Shown here piece by piece: positions 45,086 through 57,984 of a DNA stretch of 64,000 nucleotides (position 1 is its first letter; each line of letters starts with the position of its first letter). The notes below the pieces were generated by a model that saw only the letters and a list, made by a program, of their open reading frames with translations, did not search any database and had not been told where the DNA came from. Both the position numbers and the translations under genes were made by a program. Source of the DNA: Anthopleura xanthogrammica (taxonomy: Eukaryota > Cnidaria > Anthozoa > Actiniaria > Actiniidae); the NCBI GenBank assembly GCA_964019055.1, contig OZ025211.1, positions 16,289,216 to 16,353,215 on the forward strand, read 5' to 3'.

Positions 45086-47428
45086 AAACTGACAAGTTCA
45101 AATTTATTCCAAATTACACAACAAAACCATATGATTTCTTGATAATTATACAAATGCAAGAATTTGAGCACCATTTACCTTAATAAATTGGATATTTTAG
45201 TAATGAAACGTTTGACAAGGAAACAAGCTTCGTCCAGTTAGTAAACGAAGGAAATGTTAAAGAAAACCTTTAGAAAATCCTGATAAGCATGTGAAGGAAT
45301 CCACAAACAACACGAGTGAAGCATACTAGGCTGAGACTTTATCATTAAAGCATATTTGTATTATTATACAAAGATTGTACTTAGTATTTTTTAGATAGAG
45401 TCTCCATGAGACTGTGAAGTGTTGGCAATGAATGCTTCAACACACGGTGCAACATTGCAAGCAAATTCACACTAAAATATAAAAATGTGAACGTCTGTTT
45501 TATTATTTTTATCTAATTTGTATTAGAAAAAACCTACTAATGGTCTATTACCAATCGAGCCCTGTGATTGCCTGAGCTACTAGGGGTCTATTAGTGATAG
45601 ACCTCTAGTAGCAAAAAGCGCCGGTTTTGAAAACCAAAACAATGGTGGACAATTCGCGTTTTGCAAAATCCAAAACTTTTTGCATCCTTTTATTTGACCA
45701 ATTAGTAGGTTTTTACTAAAACAATTAGACCTCTTGCCCTCATGGCCTATGAGTCAATAGCCCATTCGGCCTTTGGCCTCATGGGCTATTGACTCGTAGA
45801 CCATTCGGACTCGAGGACTAATTGTTAATTATCCTTGTAAATTAAGCGGCAAAAATAGAGATTTTCTCTGATTTGGCTGCTGAAATAGTACTTTAATCGT
45901 AATGTTGCAAGCAATGTTTCTCCCAGTGTATCTGAGCCTTGAGGGTTTATTTATCATGTTTATCATTTATCATGAAGATATGAATTTTCGTAGCGAGTTC
46001 TGAACTTACTTCCTTCAAACTCGCAGTTTGATTTTAACTGATTTTAACATGCTCTTTCCAGCTATGGTAATCATTTTTCTGTTTTAGAATAGAAGAGAAT
46101 ACCTGATGAATTACCTTATCGCCATCTAAAATAAAGAACTAAGGATGAACAGAAGGATTTTTGAGAAACAAACTCGTCAAAACTACTAAAACTTAATTCT
46201 ACTAGGTATCCGTTATACCTTCGCTACCATGTTGAAGTACCTTCGCTACCAAAAGTAATTGCAAACCAATAACGTAAATAAAACTTGATCAGTAGTGATA
46301 AAAGTTTATAACAACATTCGTAAAGCAGTTAAGAATATTTGTTTACCGATCATGACACGATACGAGCGATCAAACAAAGATCCATCGCGAACGCCATTCC
46401 TCCATTTTGTTATGATGGAATGTGTGAAGTCCGTTCCCTTCGCAAACATTTCTCGGTTGTTGAAACTCTTATCATCAAAAAACTGTTTCTCGTTTGCTTG
46501 TAAACTTTCAGTTTTTAGCATGTAAATAAGATAACTGTTTCCAATTTATCTCAGACTGAGGTACCTAATCATTTCGTTTTAAATTTTGTGAAATGAAGGA
46601 AACATAATGTATTTTACTTGAAAAATAGCGTATTTTACTTGAAAATAGCGTGTGACTTGATTAGCTAGGCTGCTTGTTGATTTCACGAAATCAATATGGC
46701 ATCGCCTTGACCATTGAATCAAGATATTTTTTTGTTTGTTTGATTTTTGGCAAGTTAGAAATGATAACGCTCGTATCGTGTCATGATCGATAAAAATATA
46801 TTCTTAACTGCTTTACGAATATTGTTATGAAGTTTTATAACTACTGATCAAGTTTTATTTACGTTATTGGTTTACAATTACTCTTGGTAGCGAAGGTACT
46901 TCCAACATGGTAACTATAGTACTATTTCAGCAGCCAAATCAGAGAAAATCTCTATTTTTCCGCTTAATTTACAAGGATAATACAAATTAGATAAAAACAA
47001 TAAAACAGACTTTCAAATTTTTATATTTTAAGTGCGAAGTTGCGTGCAATGTTGCCCCGTGTGTTGAAGCATTCATTGCCAACACTTCACAGTGTCATGG
47101 AGACTCGATCTAAGTACGATCTAAATCGTACGATCTTGTTTAATAATAGAAATATGCAAGCGTCAGCCTAGTATGCTTCACTCGTTTTGATTGTGGATAC
47201 CTCCGCATACTTATCGGGATTTCCTAAAGGTTTTCTTTAACATTTCCTTCGTTTACAACTGGACGAAGCTTGTTTGCTTGTCAAACACGCGTGTTGACCG
47301 TCAAACGTTTCAATACTAAAATATCCAATTTATTAAGGTAAATGGTGCTCAGCATTCTTGCATTTGTATAATTATCAAGAAATCGTATGGTTTTCTTGTG
47401 TAATTTGGAACAAATTTAAACTTGTGGG
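45086..47428. mobile_element. Giant imperfect inverted repeat (fold-back element)
   Basis: The left arm 45086-46385 and the right arm 46742-47428 are reverse complements in order. Matching segments: ACAAGTTCAAATTTATTCCA at the outer end; the AAATGGTGCTC region; the TGTTGGCAATGAATGCTTCA region; AGAGATTTTCTCTGATTTGG; and AACGTAAATAAAACTTGATC. About 356 bp form the loop. The left arm has two blocks absent from the right: 45528-45832 and about 45895-46205. No coding frame of substance. Outer ends resemble 33888-33975. Could be a fold-back DNA transposon or an old long-TIR MITE. Confidence 0.8.
45528..45832. mobile_element. Insertion within the left arm of the fold-back element
   Basis: The right arm gives the uninterrupted sequence (reverse complement GTATTATCCTTG); the left arm has GTATTA then about 305 bp then TTATCC, suggesting a 3-bp TTA duplication. 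The inserted DNA contains several CTATTAGT/GACC palindromic phrases, some similar to the AATAGACC MITEs. Confidence 0.55.
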
Positions 47429-48274
47429 TTTTCAAAGAGCTCAAAGAGCACTCGTCCAAACGAGTGCGTGAAAACTTTAACGTAAAATGAAAAATTTGGT
47501 AAAATAAGTATTTCTGTTCTCTGATTTGTAGGAACGTAGTCTTAAAATAAGCAACGAGTTTGTAAATTCAGATTTCTGTAATTCAAGTAATATAAATATT
47601 TTAAGAAGTTTTCCTTTTAGAGTGACTCGTGTTCGAAGTCATTGAAATTCAACTCGTGCAAATTTAAGCGTATTTCTCAAAATATTCACGGTTTTCGACG
47701 AAAACTCTTTAGAAATAGCTCACTTACGGTGTAATTGAATAGTTTATCAGACAAAGAATGGTTGAAAGGACTAAAATAATGTGTTTATATTCCACATACC
47801 TGAGCTGCTGATGGTTGACCACGTTGTCTGCTCTTCTGCTCTTCTGCTCTCGATCGGAGTGTCGATCGGGGAAACAGTCGTGGGGTCGTCGTGTGGACGT
47901 CGTGGGAGTTCTGTGGTCCCGAGGAGACGACGATGTTTTCCCGAGGAGTAGCCGAGAGAAACATCGCCGTCAAGGGACCACAAAAGACACCTTTTTCCCG
48001 CTTTCCCGAGGTTCCGGTTAATATGGACGTCAATATGTGTTTTTTTCTACACCAATTTCAAAGAACACACACAAAAAGTTCGGTTTTTTAATTATTTGAC
48101 ATTTGGTTTTAAAAAAAGAGCCTTCGGTTTTTGGTAGCAGCGGTTTTTAATTTATTCAACATGGCGTCCACGATGAAAAGGATTTGTTTACATTTTCAAC
48201 GAAGTTTAAAAAGCCAGTTGAAGAAATAAACAAATGATGTAAGTATTCTCAAGTTGGTAAGTCAAATAACTATG
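47429..48274. other. Intergenic region, no supported gene
   Basis: Contains a GC-richer stretch at about 47800-48010 with overlapping frames on both strands that have no recognisable domain, and an ATGGCGTCC-type start near 48160 giving only 21 codons. Confidence 0.35.
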
Positions 48275-48510
48275 CTTAGAGCGCTCGTGAAATGTTGACA
48301 TACAACAAAATACGAACCGGGTTCGAGTACCGCCCGGCTCGGAATTGAATGAATAGAGTTGTTTGTAGGTTCTCTCGAGCTCCTGTACGTGCTTCGAGGG
48401 TATTTCTGCGGGTTTTCCCTTCTTCCTCCCTTCGCAAAAATCAACTTCTAAATTCCTAAATCAACTGTTAAATTGGAATTTGAACTGCTAAATCCCTTTA
48501 ATTTACCGGC
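48275..48510 (+). mobile_element. SINE family 1 copy, plus strand, diverged
   Basis: B-box-like GGGTTCGAGTACCGCCC followed by GAGTTGTTTGTAGGTTCTCT, GGTATTTCTGCGGGTTTTCC and TTCCTCCC, in the family order. Confidence 0.65.
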
Positions 48511-51500
48511 TATTTACTACTTTGATTAAAATTTCTCGTAAACAGCAGTATGATCTGGGTACATGATCTCTGATCTATTTATCAAATCTACTACAACAAT
48601 ATTGCCTTGCTGTCATTCTGTATTCAGTATTACATTCTATTATATAACAAGGCTCCATAAAACCAGAATAGGACATTCATAAATTTACTTACATATATGG
48701 TACACATATTTAGCTTACTTTATATAGTTTAGTAATAAATTTTTGGGAAATCGATTTTCTCCAAGATAAATGATGCTGTCAATAAACAGATCAAGGGTCC
48801 TATTCTGTGGTATTTGTCTAACCCAAATCACAAGCCAGACATTAGCTATTTCATAAAATGGATTGTATTCACTTGTTGATTATGTGGGTCTGCAGTGTAA
48901 TGCCACTCCTAGAGTAGTAACCACGGTTTTTTAGCATGTCATTGCAAAAATACTGTTAAAAATCTAGCGTTGTGATTGGCCATAGCTCGGAGTATGTGTG
49001 CATTAGGAGAGTACACAGCATATATACACACACCCTTTCTATTTGGTCATTGGTGTCAAAAGTAACGGCTACTCTATTACAGCGTGACATGCAAAAGTAT
49101 GAACACATTTAATGTATTTGCATACTTTTGGCACATTTGAAGTGAAGCTGTCTGGTTTTACTATTGAGGCATGTAAAAGATCATTTGGCAGCAAAAAGCC
49201 TCTGCATAGACATATTAGTTGAGAATACTTTAAATGTGGTAATTCTTTTGCACGTCACACTGTAATTTGTATATTATAAAAGAAAGCAAGAAAACTTGCT
49301 TGCTGTGCTGTATGCAGTTATAAAGCACTTGGGTATTGGTAGATTACTTAAGAAGTGTTGAGAAGCTCTCTGCTACACATCATGCTTCTCTTAACATCTC
49401 TCATGTTCTGTGAATAACCGCATGCTTTATAACTGCAGATAGCACATTTTTCTATTTCTTCAACAGTGTTATCAGTATTAGTTCAAAACATGAATTCTCA
49501 CATTGTGAAAAGCACCTAATAAACAGCATTTCACTAGCTATATAGAGTGATTTTCATTAACCCATGAAACAAAAATTACCTGTTAGTGTGTAATAGTCAA
49601 ATAGACACAAAAAAGAAAACAAGGGAATTAAGAGATCTACAGACCCCTTTTAGTCTACTAACTATTTCACAGATTAAGTAAAACCACTCTATACTTCTGT
49701 CTGTATTCTGAATTAAAAAATTATTTCTTATTCATGATTACATAATTTTTTGATTTATATTCCAGAGGAGAGTAAACTTAAAAAAACTCCACAAGACTTC
49801 ATAATTCAATCATTTAATTCATTTCAATACAAGACATTGATATTTGTTACAGAGTTACTCCCAGTATACAATTATTTCCCCTTCTCCAAGAAAAATAATA
49901 AGAAAACAATATTTTTTCCATAGCTTCATCTTTCAAGCACAAGTATGAAAGCAAAAGTTAGTCAAGGGTGGAAAATTCTCTGCCACGTTATGATTCCCTA
50001 AGGTATGTTATCAGCTCATATTCTTTGCTACTTTAATGAAAGTGCAAAAAATAATATAATCTTTTCACCCTCATTTCATATGAATATGACAGGTATTGAA
50101 GTCAAGTTCAAAGTAAAACAATTTACATCCATTTACTCACAAGTCTTTAGCCCCATTCACACCAACTAACCTTGGTATTTATTAATTTATCTATTGCATT
50201 TCCTTCGTCGTTTGGCTGCCATCTTTATACAGGGTTAAGACTACATCCCCAAAGTAGTTTAGTTAAAGAAGGTTTGAGAGTTGTTTAGTTAGGCGTACAG
50301 GCTGACGAAAGGGCACTAGTTCAACTAAACAACCTTTAAACATGTTTAAAAGTCCAGTGTGAATGGGGTATTTCACTTTATTTATTGTATTTTCAATAAA
50401 TAACAGAAGTAAATTATATATTACATGTAATTCAATAGTTCAATAGTGACAATATAAAACTTGAGGATAAAAAAAATTCACTCACTTATGTAATGTGTAG
50501 CAGCCAAAGTAGCAAATGATTCAAATAATCCATTTTTATATACCTTCTATTATTTCTTATACGCCTATTTCAATAAAGGTTGTTCCAGCCGAAAGCAACA
50601 TGCAACAAGCAAACAAAGTTTTTAATTAGCTGAAGATTTAGGGCAACTCTTAAAGAATCAAAACAGTTGCAGCCTACCATTACAAAATGACAAAACTAAT
50701 CACGTCTAAATGATGAATAAGGAGTAAAATGCAGATGTTCTCTGTAGTCTTTAGTTGTTGTCTGTTACTTTCAGCACAACAACCTTTTTTGAAACAGGTG
50801 TATATTTAGACACAGAAAAAAGGCTTTGTTATCAAGTTTTCCAACACATGAACTCTCCTAGATTAAAATTACCATAGCAAAATTGGATTATCCTTTCTCA
50901 AACAAATTCAAAAGGTTGATGCACCAGTTGTTTTCCAATTTTTGTTTTGGTGTACTGGTGATGTGCAAACCCTTGAACACCTTGGTCCAAATCTGATTTT
51001 AATGAGATCCAAATCCATACCTTAAAATAACCCACTTAGAATATTTTTAGAGTGAAAGGTTAAAGTAATGCTTTTAGACTGAAAAATAGAGTGACAGATT
51101 AAAATTCTGAAAAACCTATGGAAGTCATCAGGAATCAAACACGGGACCCCTCACTACCTACAGTATTCCCTGTACCCAAACACCTAGAAATGATAAAAGC
51201 ACTTGGTCTTACAGCCTCATGCTATCAAAAACCAATTCAGAGTATGAGAAAACAATTTTGAAGAATATTTTCTAGGTGAAAATGCATGAAATTGAAAAAA
51301 TGGATTTAAAATTTTAATTCCTACATGATGGCAGCCATGACATGATGCACAATAATAGAGTCTTTTCCCCCTGAGAAACTGAATTCTTTCTCATGTAAAT
51401 CAGGTTAGACAAAATTCAGTAGTGTTTGTGCCTCCTGTCACGGATGGACTTAATCATATATCCCTCATTTCAGGCCAATATCCCTTACACATGGTACATA

Positions 51501-51914
51501 CATACGTACATGTTTGAGCAAATTTTTGGACTTTATTATGGTGATAACAATGATGCAGGCATAATTCTTTTTCTTCCTTTGATAGCACAATTAATTGTTT
51601 TCAAAATATGTTTTTATGATATCTCTAACATCGTCTTAGTTAATATCAGTACATTCCATTCCATTTTCCTCATTCCATACCAGCAGCTTATCTGAGAAAA
51701 AATATTAGCCAATCAGAATAAAAAAAAATGCAAGTTAACCTTTCATCATGTGATTCTTTGCAGAGATGTCTACAAAAGAATCACAAGCAAGGACCCAAAA
51801 CATACTAAAATATTAAATCTGTTAGGCTTTGGCTGTTGTACCACAGCACGAGACAATCACAACAGGGGGGTAGGCTCCAAACTAGGTAAAAGCCCATACA
51901 TTTAATGGAATTGA
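48511..51914. other. Long AT-rich region, no gene or clear repeat
   Basis: I find no coding block, terminal repeat or tandem array. Open frames are short and lack any domain. Confidence 0.45.
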
Positions 51915-52290
51915 AATTTGGAAGTTTATTTTTAAGGAGGGAGGAAAAGCAGAGAACCTGTAGGGAAACCCTTTAAGGACAGCAGAGAAGCAACAAATAA
52001 AAAAATAAATGAGAACAGTGGAATCCACAGAGTGGCTCTTCCTCCACTGCATTCCAATTGGAATTTAGAAGTTGATTTTTGAGGAGGGAGTAAAAACCAA
52101 AGAACCCGGAAAAACCCTTGAAGCACAGGAGAGAACCTACAAGCAACTCTACTCACATACGACACCCAGCCCAGCGAGGCTCGAACTCGGGTCACCTTGG
52201 TGAGTGGCAAACACTCTCACCACTATAAGCAACCCTACTAATATAGGACACACCTATCCTGGAATCAACCTGGGTCACATGGTTTGATTC
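51915..52290 (-). mobile_element. SINE family 1 copy interrupted by a second SINE
   Basis: The 3' portion (GGAGGGAGGAAAAGCAG ... AGAGAAGCAAC) and the head (AAGCAACCCTACTAATATAGGA ... CAACCTGGGTCAC) are separated by a complete SINE of the same family. Confidence 0.7.
51995..52226 (-). mobile_element. SINE nested inside a SINE
   Basis: 232 bp on the minus strand, head near 52226 (GGTGACCCGAGTTCGAGCC) and A/T tail at 51995-52010. Flanked by AAGCAAC at 51988-51994 and 52227-52233, a 7-bp target duplication within the host SINE. Confidence 0.75.
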
Positions 52291-52299
52291 CAGGCCACT

Positions 52300-52590
52300 T
52301 GGGAAGCACAGGTGGCTTAGCAGTAAGAGCGGTCGCCTCTCACCAACGCGACCTGGATTCACGCCCCATCAGACTTGGTATTGTATGTGAGTAGAGTTGT
52401 TTGTTGGTTCTCTCCTGTGCTTCAAGGGTTTTTCTCCGCATTCTCCAATTTTTCTCCCTCCACAAAAATCAATTTCCAAATTGTAATTTGATTTACTGGT
52501 TGCCTTATATAAATTGGGTCCTAGACCTGTAAGGCTTTCTGTCCCCCTCAGAATGGTAAAGTCGAAGAAATGTAAAATATAAATTTAATT
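52300..52590 (+). mobile_element. SINE family 1 copy, plus strand
   Basis: Head AGGTGGCTTAGCAGTAAGAG with a diverged B box (GGATTCACGCCCC), then GTTTGTTGGTTCTCTCCTGT, TTTTTCTCCGCATTCTCC and TTTTCTCCCTCC. Lies head to head with the interrupted minus-strand copy. Confidence 0.75.
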
Positions 52591-53144
52591 TTAAGCATGT
52601 GTGAGAGGCAACTGATTAATAGTACACACCCATTGATTGGGGGGGGCAATGAAGTGGACATGACAATGCTTTCTTGCGAATGACTTTTTTCATGATTATG
52701 GGCTTTGACAAGCTTTATAGAATACCCAAGAAATAACTTCACAAAATTATTTATTTAAAGACTTGGATTTTGGTGATATTATCAGATACTGAATATAAAA
52801 ATATGACATAGTGTGGAATTTCAGAGTGATGGAGTAAAAAATAGCTGAGATATAAAACATTTTATGCAAAAATATCCACAATCATACAATTTCTTTTATA
52901 TAAGATGCTGGTAAGATGCATGTGTTTGACGTGTTAATTTGTTAAGAAAAAATGTATGAAGTCTTGGAGCTTAACTTTAGTAGATACGTATGCAAAATTG
53001 CTTTCTCTTCAAATATGAACATTTAAAAACTGAATTGCAAAATTTGGAATTTAAAAGTCACACATGGTCTCTAAAACTAGAAGATGATTATCCCATACAT
53101 TTCCACATCAAGATGTATAATTAGATTTGATTTCTATGTGATTA
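52591..53144. other. Intergenic region, no gene seen
   Basis: AT-rich, featureless apart from a short G run at 52639. Confidence 0.4.
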
Positions 53145-53250
53145 GGATCCTGTTCAGGATCTCATCTAGGATTTGGATCCTGCAGGATCTTGTTCAGGAT
53201 GATACACAGGATCTTGGCCAGGATCCTAACAAGATCCTAATAGCCTCCTG
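53145..53250. repeat. Degenerate CAGGATC repeat cluster
   Basis: CAGGATC, AGGATCCTG and GATCTTGTTCAGGAT variants recur about eight times in 100 bp with unequal spacing; partly palindromic. Confidence 0.6.
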
Positions 53251-53476
53251 GCCAAGAATTCCACCAGGTTGACCCTGCTATGAAATAAATTTAATTTGTT
53301 ATAAAACAGATCTTAATTATGCATATGTAGAGCATGGAACATTTTTTTACTGCCGGGTATGATTCTTAATTCCAAAAACTGTTGATATAAAATGACAGCA
53401 TATTGATAATGAAATGATGCAAGCATCATAATGAACCTCAGTGTTATCAAATCATCGTCTTTTATTAATGTTTCAA

Positions 53477-53602
53477 TAAATATTTCTCAAAACGAGTTTT
53501 CTTACCTTCATTCCATACTATGACATGCATTAGCTTTGGGAAGGAGGTCTTCAAGTGAAGCTGAAATTAAAAAGAAAACAATAATTTACTCATGAATGAT
53601 CT
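53477..53602. repeat. Dispersed repeat, copy 2
   Basis: Collinear with 43755-43870, moderately diverged. Confidence 0.6.
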
Positions 53603-53750
53603 ATGGGCCGGGGTGTTAAGTGTGACATCCCTTGTATAGAAAAACAACTTCCTGGTCCAAAACGAAAAGGAGTTCTAGTTTTATAATTTTTTTTTTTTTA
53701 AATTTTTCTTCATGACAGGATTTATCGTCCAAAGCTGTAATTGTTTCAAG

Positions 53751-54248
53751 CATAGTTAATGGAGTGGAATGGTTTGGAAACCTATTGTTATAGGTTTTTG
53801 TTTGGCGAGCGATGTTGAAACGTACCATCACGTGATACTGACCGTGCACAGTGAACCAAAGCAAGTATGGCTGAAAATACTAGTTTCTGTACTATTTTCA
53901 TGTACGAACATTTTGAAAGTGTAAAATTTTCATTCTAAGATTACAAAGAAGAGGATAAATAATTCCGCGCAGATACAGTTAAGTTACTAGATGATAAAAG
54001 AGAAAGCGTTCAAAAAGGTGATTACCCTTTTCAGTAAACAATTAATCTCCATCATATAGAATTAATTAACAAATATCTCCTATTTTATAACATTTTTGAG
54101 GAAAAAAAGTCTATGTTCCCTAATTTATGATGAACAAACGCTGCAACTTTTCCTTCTCTGTGCACGGTCAACGTCATATAACAATAGAAAAGGTTGAACA
54201 AAAACCTAGAACAATAGGTTTCCAAACCATTCCACTCCATTAACTATG
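53751..54248. mobile_element. 498-bp MITE with 7-bp target duplication (hAT-like)
   Basis: Terminal inverted repeats begin CATAGTTAATGGAGTGGAAT and extend about 55 bp (through GGAAACCTATTGTT). TTTCAAG flanks both ends (53744-53750 and 54249-54255); an eighth base is ambiguous because of a shared G. Size of duplication and CA terminus fit hAT-type elements. No transposase. Confidence 0.82.
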
Positions 54249-54255
54249 TTTCAAG

Positions 54256-55220
54256 TGGAGGTTAATTAATTGATAAAATTTTTCATTTTATTTTATCGGT
54301 TTTTGTGAGCAGTTGGACCCAGGAATATGTCACAACTTAATTAACAGCTCTATTTAAAGGGGCACTTGGATGAAAACACCCCAAGTTTTGAAATTCCAAA
54401 TAATTGAAATGTTTGAGGATATGACCCGAATATGATTATGAAAACCAGATTGACAAAAATTTTAGCATGCAAGTCACTTGCAGTTGAGAAATTTGGGTTT
54501 AGCCCCCAGTGGTTTAGCCCTCATCACTGCATTCATTAAGTTAGATCATAATTTTACCTTCTAAGACATGAATGTTTTAGTTAGTTTAATGTTAGTTTTG
54601 AGAATTTTGAACTTTATACACTCTAGCAAATAACTTGTGTGGCAAGAGAGCGTTAGTCTAACACATCCCATCAGTGAAACCGGCAAACTACTCTATTTTT
54701 GTAAGGAATTTTTGCTTGCTTGCCAAAATGTTGTGTAAAAAAATCACAAGAAAAGGCTAATTCATCGTAATTCAAACAACAAGGTTGAGTAAATGACATA
54801 ATTTACTCACAAATTGGATGCTGAAAAAATTGATAATTTTTATCAGCCACTTTTGACTGTGATGCTTGGTTACTATTGGGGCCATATACCTGTAGATAAG
54901 TTCCAATTTTTATCCAAGTGCAAGCAGGTTGGAAATGAAATGTTTTGACCCTAAAACCCCCAACCACACCCCCACCCACATCAAGTTGTTGAGCAAGTAG
55001 GCTCCCCCGGGGGGATGCACATGAAATGAATGGTTGACAAAATGCTAGTGCTAACATAATTCCTAATCAGGCTTTGAAGAACTTGGCCCTGAGAAGCCAA
55101 CTGCTATTACAGTATGTACAAACAATGATGTTCTGGAATGTTAAAAGACAAGTTTGTGAACAGTCATTATTAATAACTTTCCACAAAGTTTGGTAGTACT
55201 TGAGGTGAATATCCATGGTA
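54256..55220. other. Intergenic region, no gene seen
   Basis: No supported coding region or repeat boundary. Confidence 0.4.
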
Positions 55221-55396
55221 CAGCAAATTCGTAGCTGTACTTTAGCCATAACATGGTACCTTATGATACCCATGACTACGAGTTGTGATTGGATGAATAA
55301 TAATAATTAATAATAATAATTCATCCAATCACAACTCATAGTCTTGGGTACCATAAGGTACCATGTTATGGCTAAAGTACAGCTAAAAATTTGCTG
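55221..55396. repeat. Long hairpin (MITE-like), 176 bp
   Basis: Arms of about 78 bp (CAGCAAATTCGTAGCTGTAC ... with GTACAGCTAAAAATTTGCTG) around an (AAT)n-rich loop at about 55299-55322. Only a few mismatches. Confidence 0.88.
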
Positions 55397-55468
55397 ACAC
55401 TGAAATGGCTTCCCATGGTCTTTCAGTAATTATTACTGAAAGACCATATGGGAAGCCATTTCAGTGTC
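55396..55468. repeat. Second hairpin abutting the first, 73 bp
   Basis: GACACTGAAATGGCTTCCCA on the left pairs with its reverse complement ending at 55468, apart from a one-base difference near CATGG/CATATGG. Loop TAATTA. Shares its first base with the end of the preceding hairpin. Confidence 0.88.
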
Positions 55469-55489
55469 ACAGCATATCGTATGTGCTGT

Positions 55490-55900
55490 AAGTCAGTACT
55501 GTCATATTATGTGACAGGGACACATATATGTATCTGACCTGAGACCTGAGATCTGACCCAACACAAGCATAAATTATGGTAAGTAATGAAAAGTTGACCC
55601 AACCGAAGCATAAATATAGTTTATGGGGTATAACCAAGATATGAATACCAAACAACTGGCTACCCCAAGGTATCAGTGCACACAACTATCAATTTATGTG
55701 ATAAAAGATTGAACTGAACAGGAGCATGAAAAATGTGTAATGAGCTCAGGACTGACATGAGTACTGCACCATAAATTAATGTGAGCTTGGACCTGACCAC
55801 TCAAGAGCAAAAAAAAATTTAATACTGTTACAGTGTCACTTGGACTGAAGCCACATCTATACAAGGAATTTTTCTGTGACAAGTTTTCCTTGACAAGGAA
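55490..55900. repeat. Repeat block B, paralogue of 35860-36420
   Basis: Collinear with block A: TATGTGACAGGGACACATAT, GAGACCTGA, AAGCATAAATATAG, TATCAGTGCACACAACT, GTGATAAAAGATTGAAC, TTACAGTGTCACTTGGA. It lacks the SINE found in block A and has its own 40-bp insertion near 55630-55670. Confidence 0.78.
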
Positions 55901-57984
55901 AAGCTAGCATGTTTGCTTTTCCTGTGAAAATCGCTCGAAAAATTTGAAGACAGACAACAATGAAAATTTGGCAAGGAATATTACTGTAATAAGATTAGTT
56001 GCCAGCCTGTTACTTCACTGATTGAAATTTGTCAAGGTAAACTTGTTCATCATCTACACAAGCAAGGAGACCTTGTCAACAAAAAATTGTCAAGGAAAAC
56101 CTGGTAAGGTATAAAAGCCCTAAATCGACTATTTCGACTCAAAACAATCTCAACACAAAGTAATTGTTAGATACTCTACAGTTTACATTTAAGAGTTTTA
56201 CAGCTGTTTACACTAGTTAAATTATTTATAAGTCAGCATTTTGGATTATATTTTCGTGGATGTGCGCAAAATTATCTTGTTTAAATTAGATACATCGAAA
56301 CAAGGGGTTTAGCAACAGTATCAATAATCTCGAGCATGTTGTCACAGAAATAGAGGCGAAGCTTGCACTAAGGTTATGTTGGGTTTAACAATCAAAAGCA
56401 ATGGATTCGATCTACATGACAAGGAAGACGAAAGAACTTGCGTTTAGCAAGGTAGAATTATTCTGTTTATTATAATTAAGTATTTGACCCTATTTGATGG
56501 CTATAATTGAGAGATCGAGTTGTTGTAGTTCTAAACTTTGTTTTGCTTTTGACACGCGTCGACGTGTAGAATTCAAGCGCATTCTTTCACTCATTATTAG
56601 CTATATTTTCAATCTCTTTTACTGCGATTACTTTCTTTTCAGTTTTACAAATGTAGTAGGAGAACTGCGTTCGTTTTTGTAATTAAGTTGACGCTTGTTT
56701 ACAATATGTTCGTTTCATGTACACGGGTCAATCTAGGTCATCGAATCATTTGTTCGCAAATAACTGTTTCTTTTACGGCTTATCGCCTTAAATATCGTTC
56801 TAACCTTTATATCCTTGCAAGTAGAATCCTTTTGCGATTAAGTTATGGCCGTTGGATCCCTTTTTTCCATACAATCGTACATTGTTTTCAAGAGTTATTC
56901 ACTTTTCACGCGATTCGCTTCTGCTCGTCGCGTCGAAGGATTCGCACTTCATTTTAATTAGTTTCCTGAATATGCATAAACTACGTCATTTCCGTTTCCT
57001 ACTCTTGTCTGCAAAAACCTTGTTTTTCCTAATGTTTTCAGGCTGTAAAAGTATTTTATTTAATCGTTTGAATTTGGATTTATGTTCAACTTAATTAGTT
57101 GCTTTGGTAGTTTCACTCTTAACCTAGAATTCTTAGTCAGTTAGTTCATACTTTTTAGACTTGTTAGTTATCTTAGTCTTGTACTCTTGTAATAATGTCA
57201 TTCATCTTGAAGTTGTATTTCCCTTTTACATAATTTTCTACAGATATCGCAAAATATTATTTTCATTCCCATTTGTATCGTATATTTTCTAGATTGTTTT
57301 AGGGAGCATTCATTTTTTAGGAGGGGGGGGGGCGGAGGAATTAGAGGAATCAAATAGAAAAAAAATACTAGCCGCCATGGTAAGGAATTGAATATTTCGA
57401 TAACCCCCCCCACTTCTAGCCCCTAGAAATTTTCTAGCCCCCCCCCCCCCCCCCCCCCAGAAAAAAACTAAAAAATATACCTTTTTGACTTTTTCATCTT
57501 ATTCATGATCCCCCCTGGTTCAACATTCAAAAAAATGTGACCCCCCTTTTTTATCTAGTAATAATGAAAGCATTAAAAATATTTTTACAAATCATTTACT
57601 CTTTAAGCTACCGGTATGCACTATTCCTTGTAAACACTAGTTTTAGTTTGTCTTTTGCTTAATAAATATGATCTCAATTAATTTTTGACAACTTGAGTTC
57701 TTTTCTATGCACAAGCCCTCGCACGGTTACACTTTTAGACTTTAGACTTTTAGACTTTAATTTATTTACACATGCTATTACAATCCAAATTTTTTCTCTA
57801 AGCAGAATTATACATACATATAATTATATAAATACATTATATAGAAATTCACATATTTTTAAATAAGATACTTAATTAAGAGATAGTAAACGTGTGGTGA
57901 CCAAAGTAGTAATGAACTTTCGAGTTGGCCACCACCTGAGTTGCTAATAATTAATCAAATAAACTATATAATAATGTATACACT
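55901..57984. other. Intergenic region, no supported gene
   Basis: A C homopolymer of about 20 lies near 57438-57460, with G-rich tracts around 57321-57332. Open frames between 56494 and 57094 overlap, are short and have no recognised domain. Confidence 0.4.

Noticed and set aside
47771..48033. Overlapping frames on both strands in a GC-richer stretch
   Set aside because: No domain, no splice context and equal plausibility on both strands.
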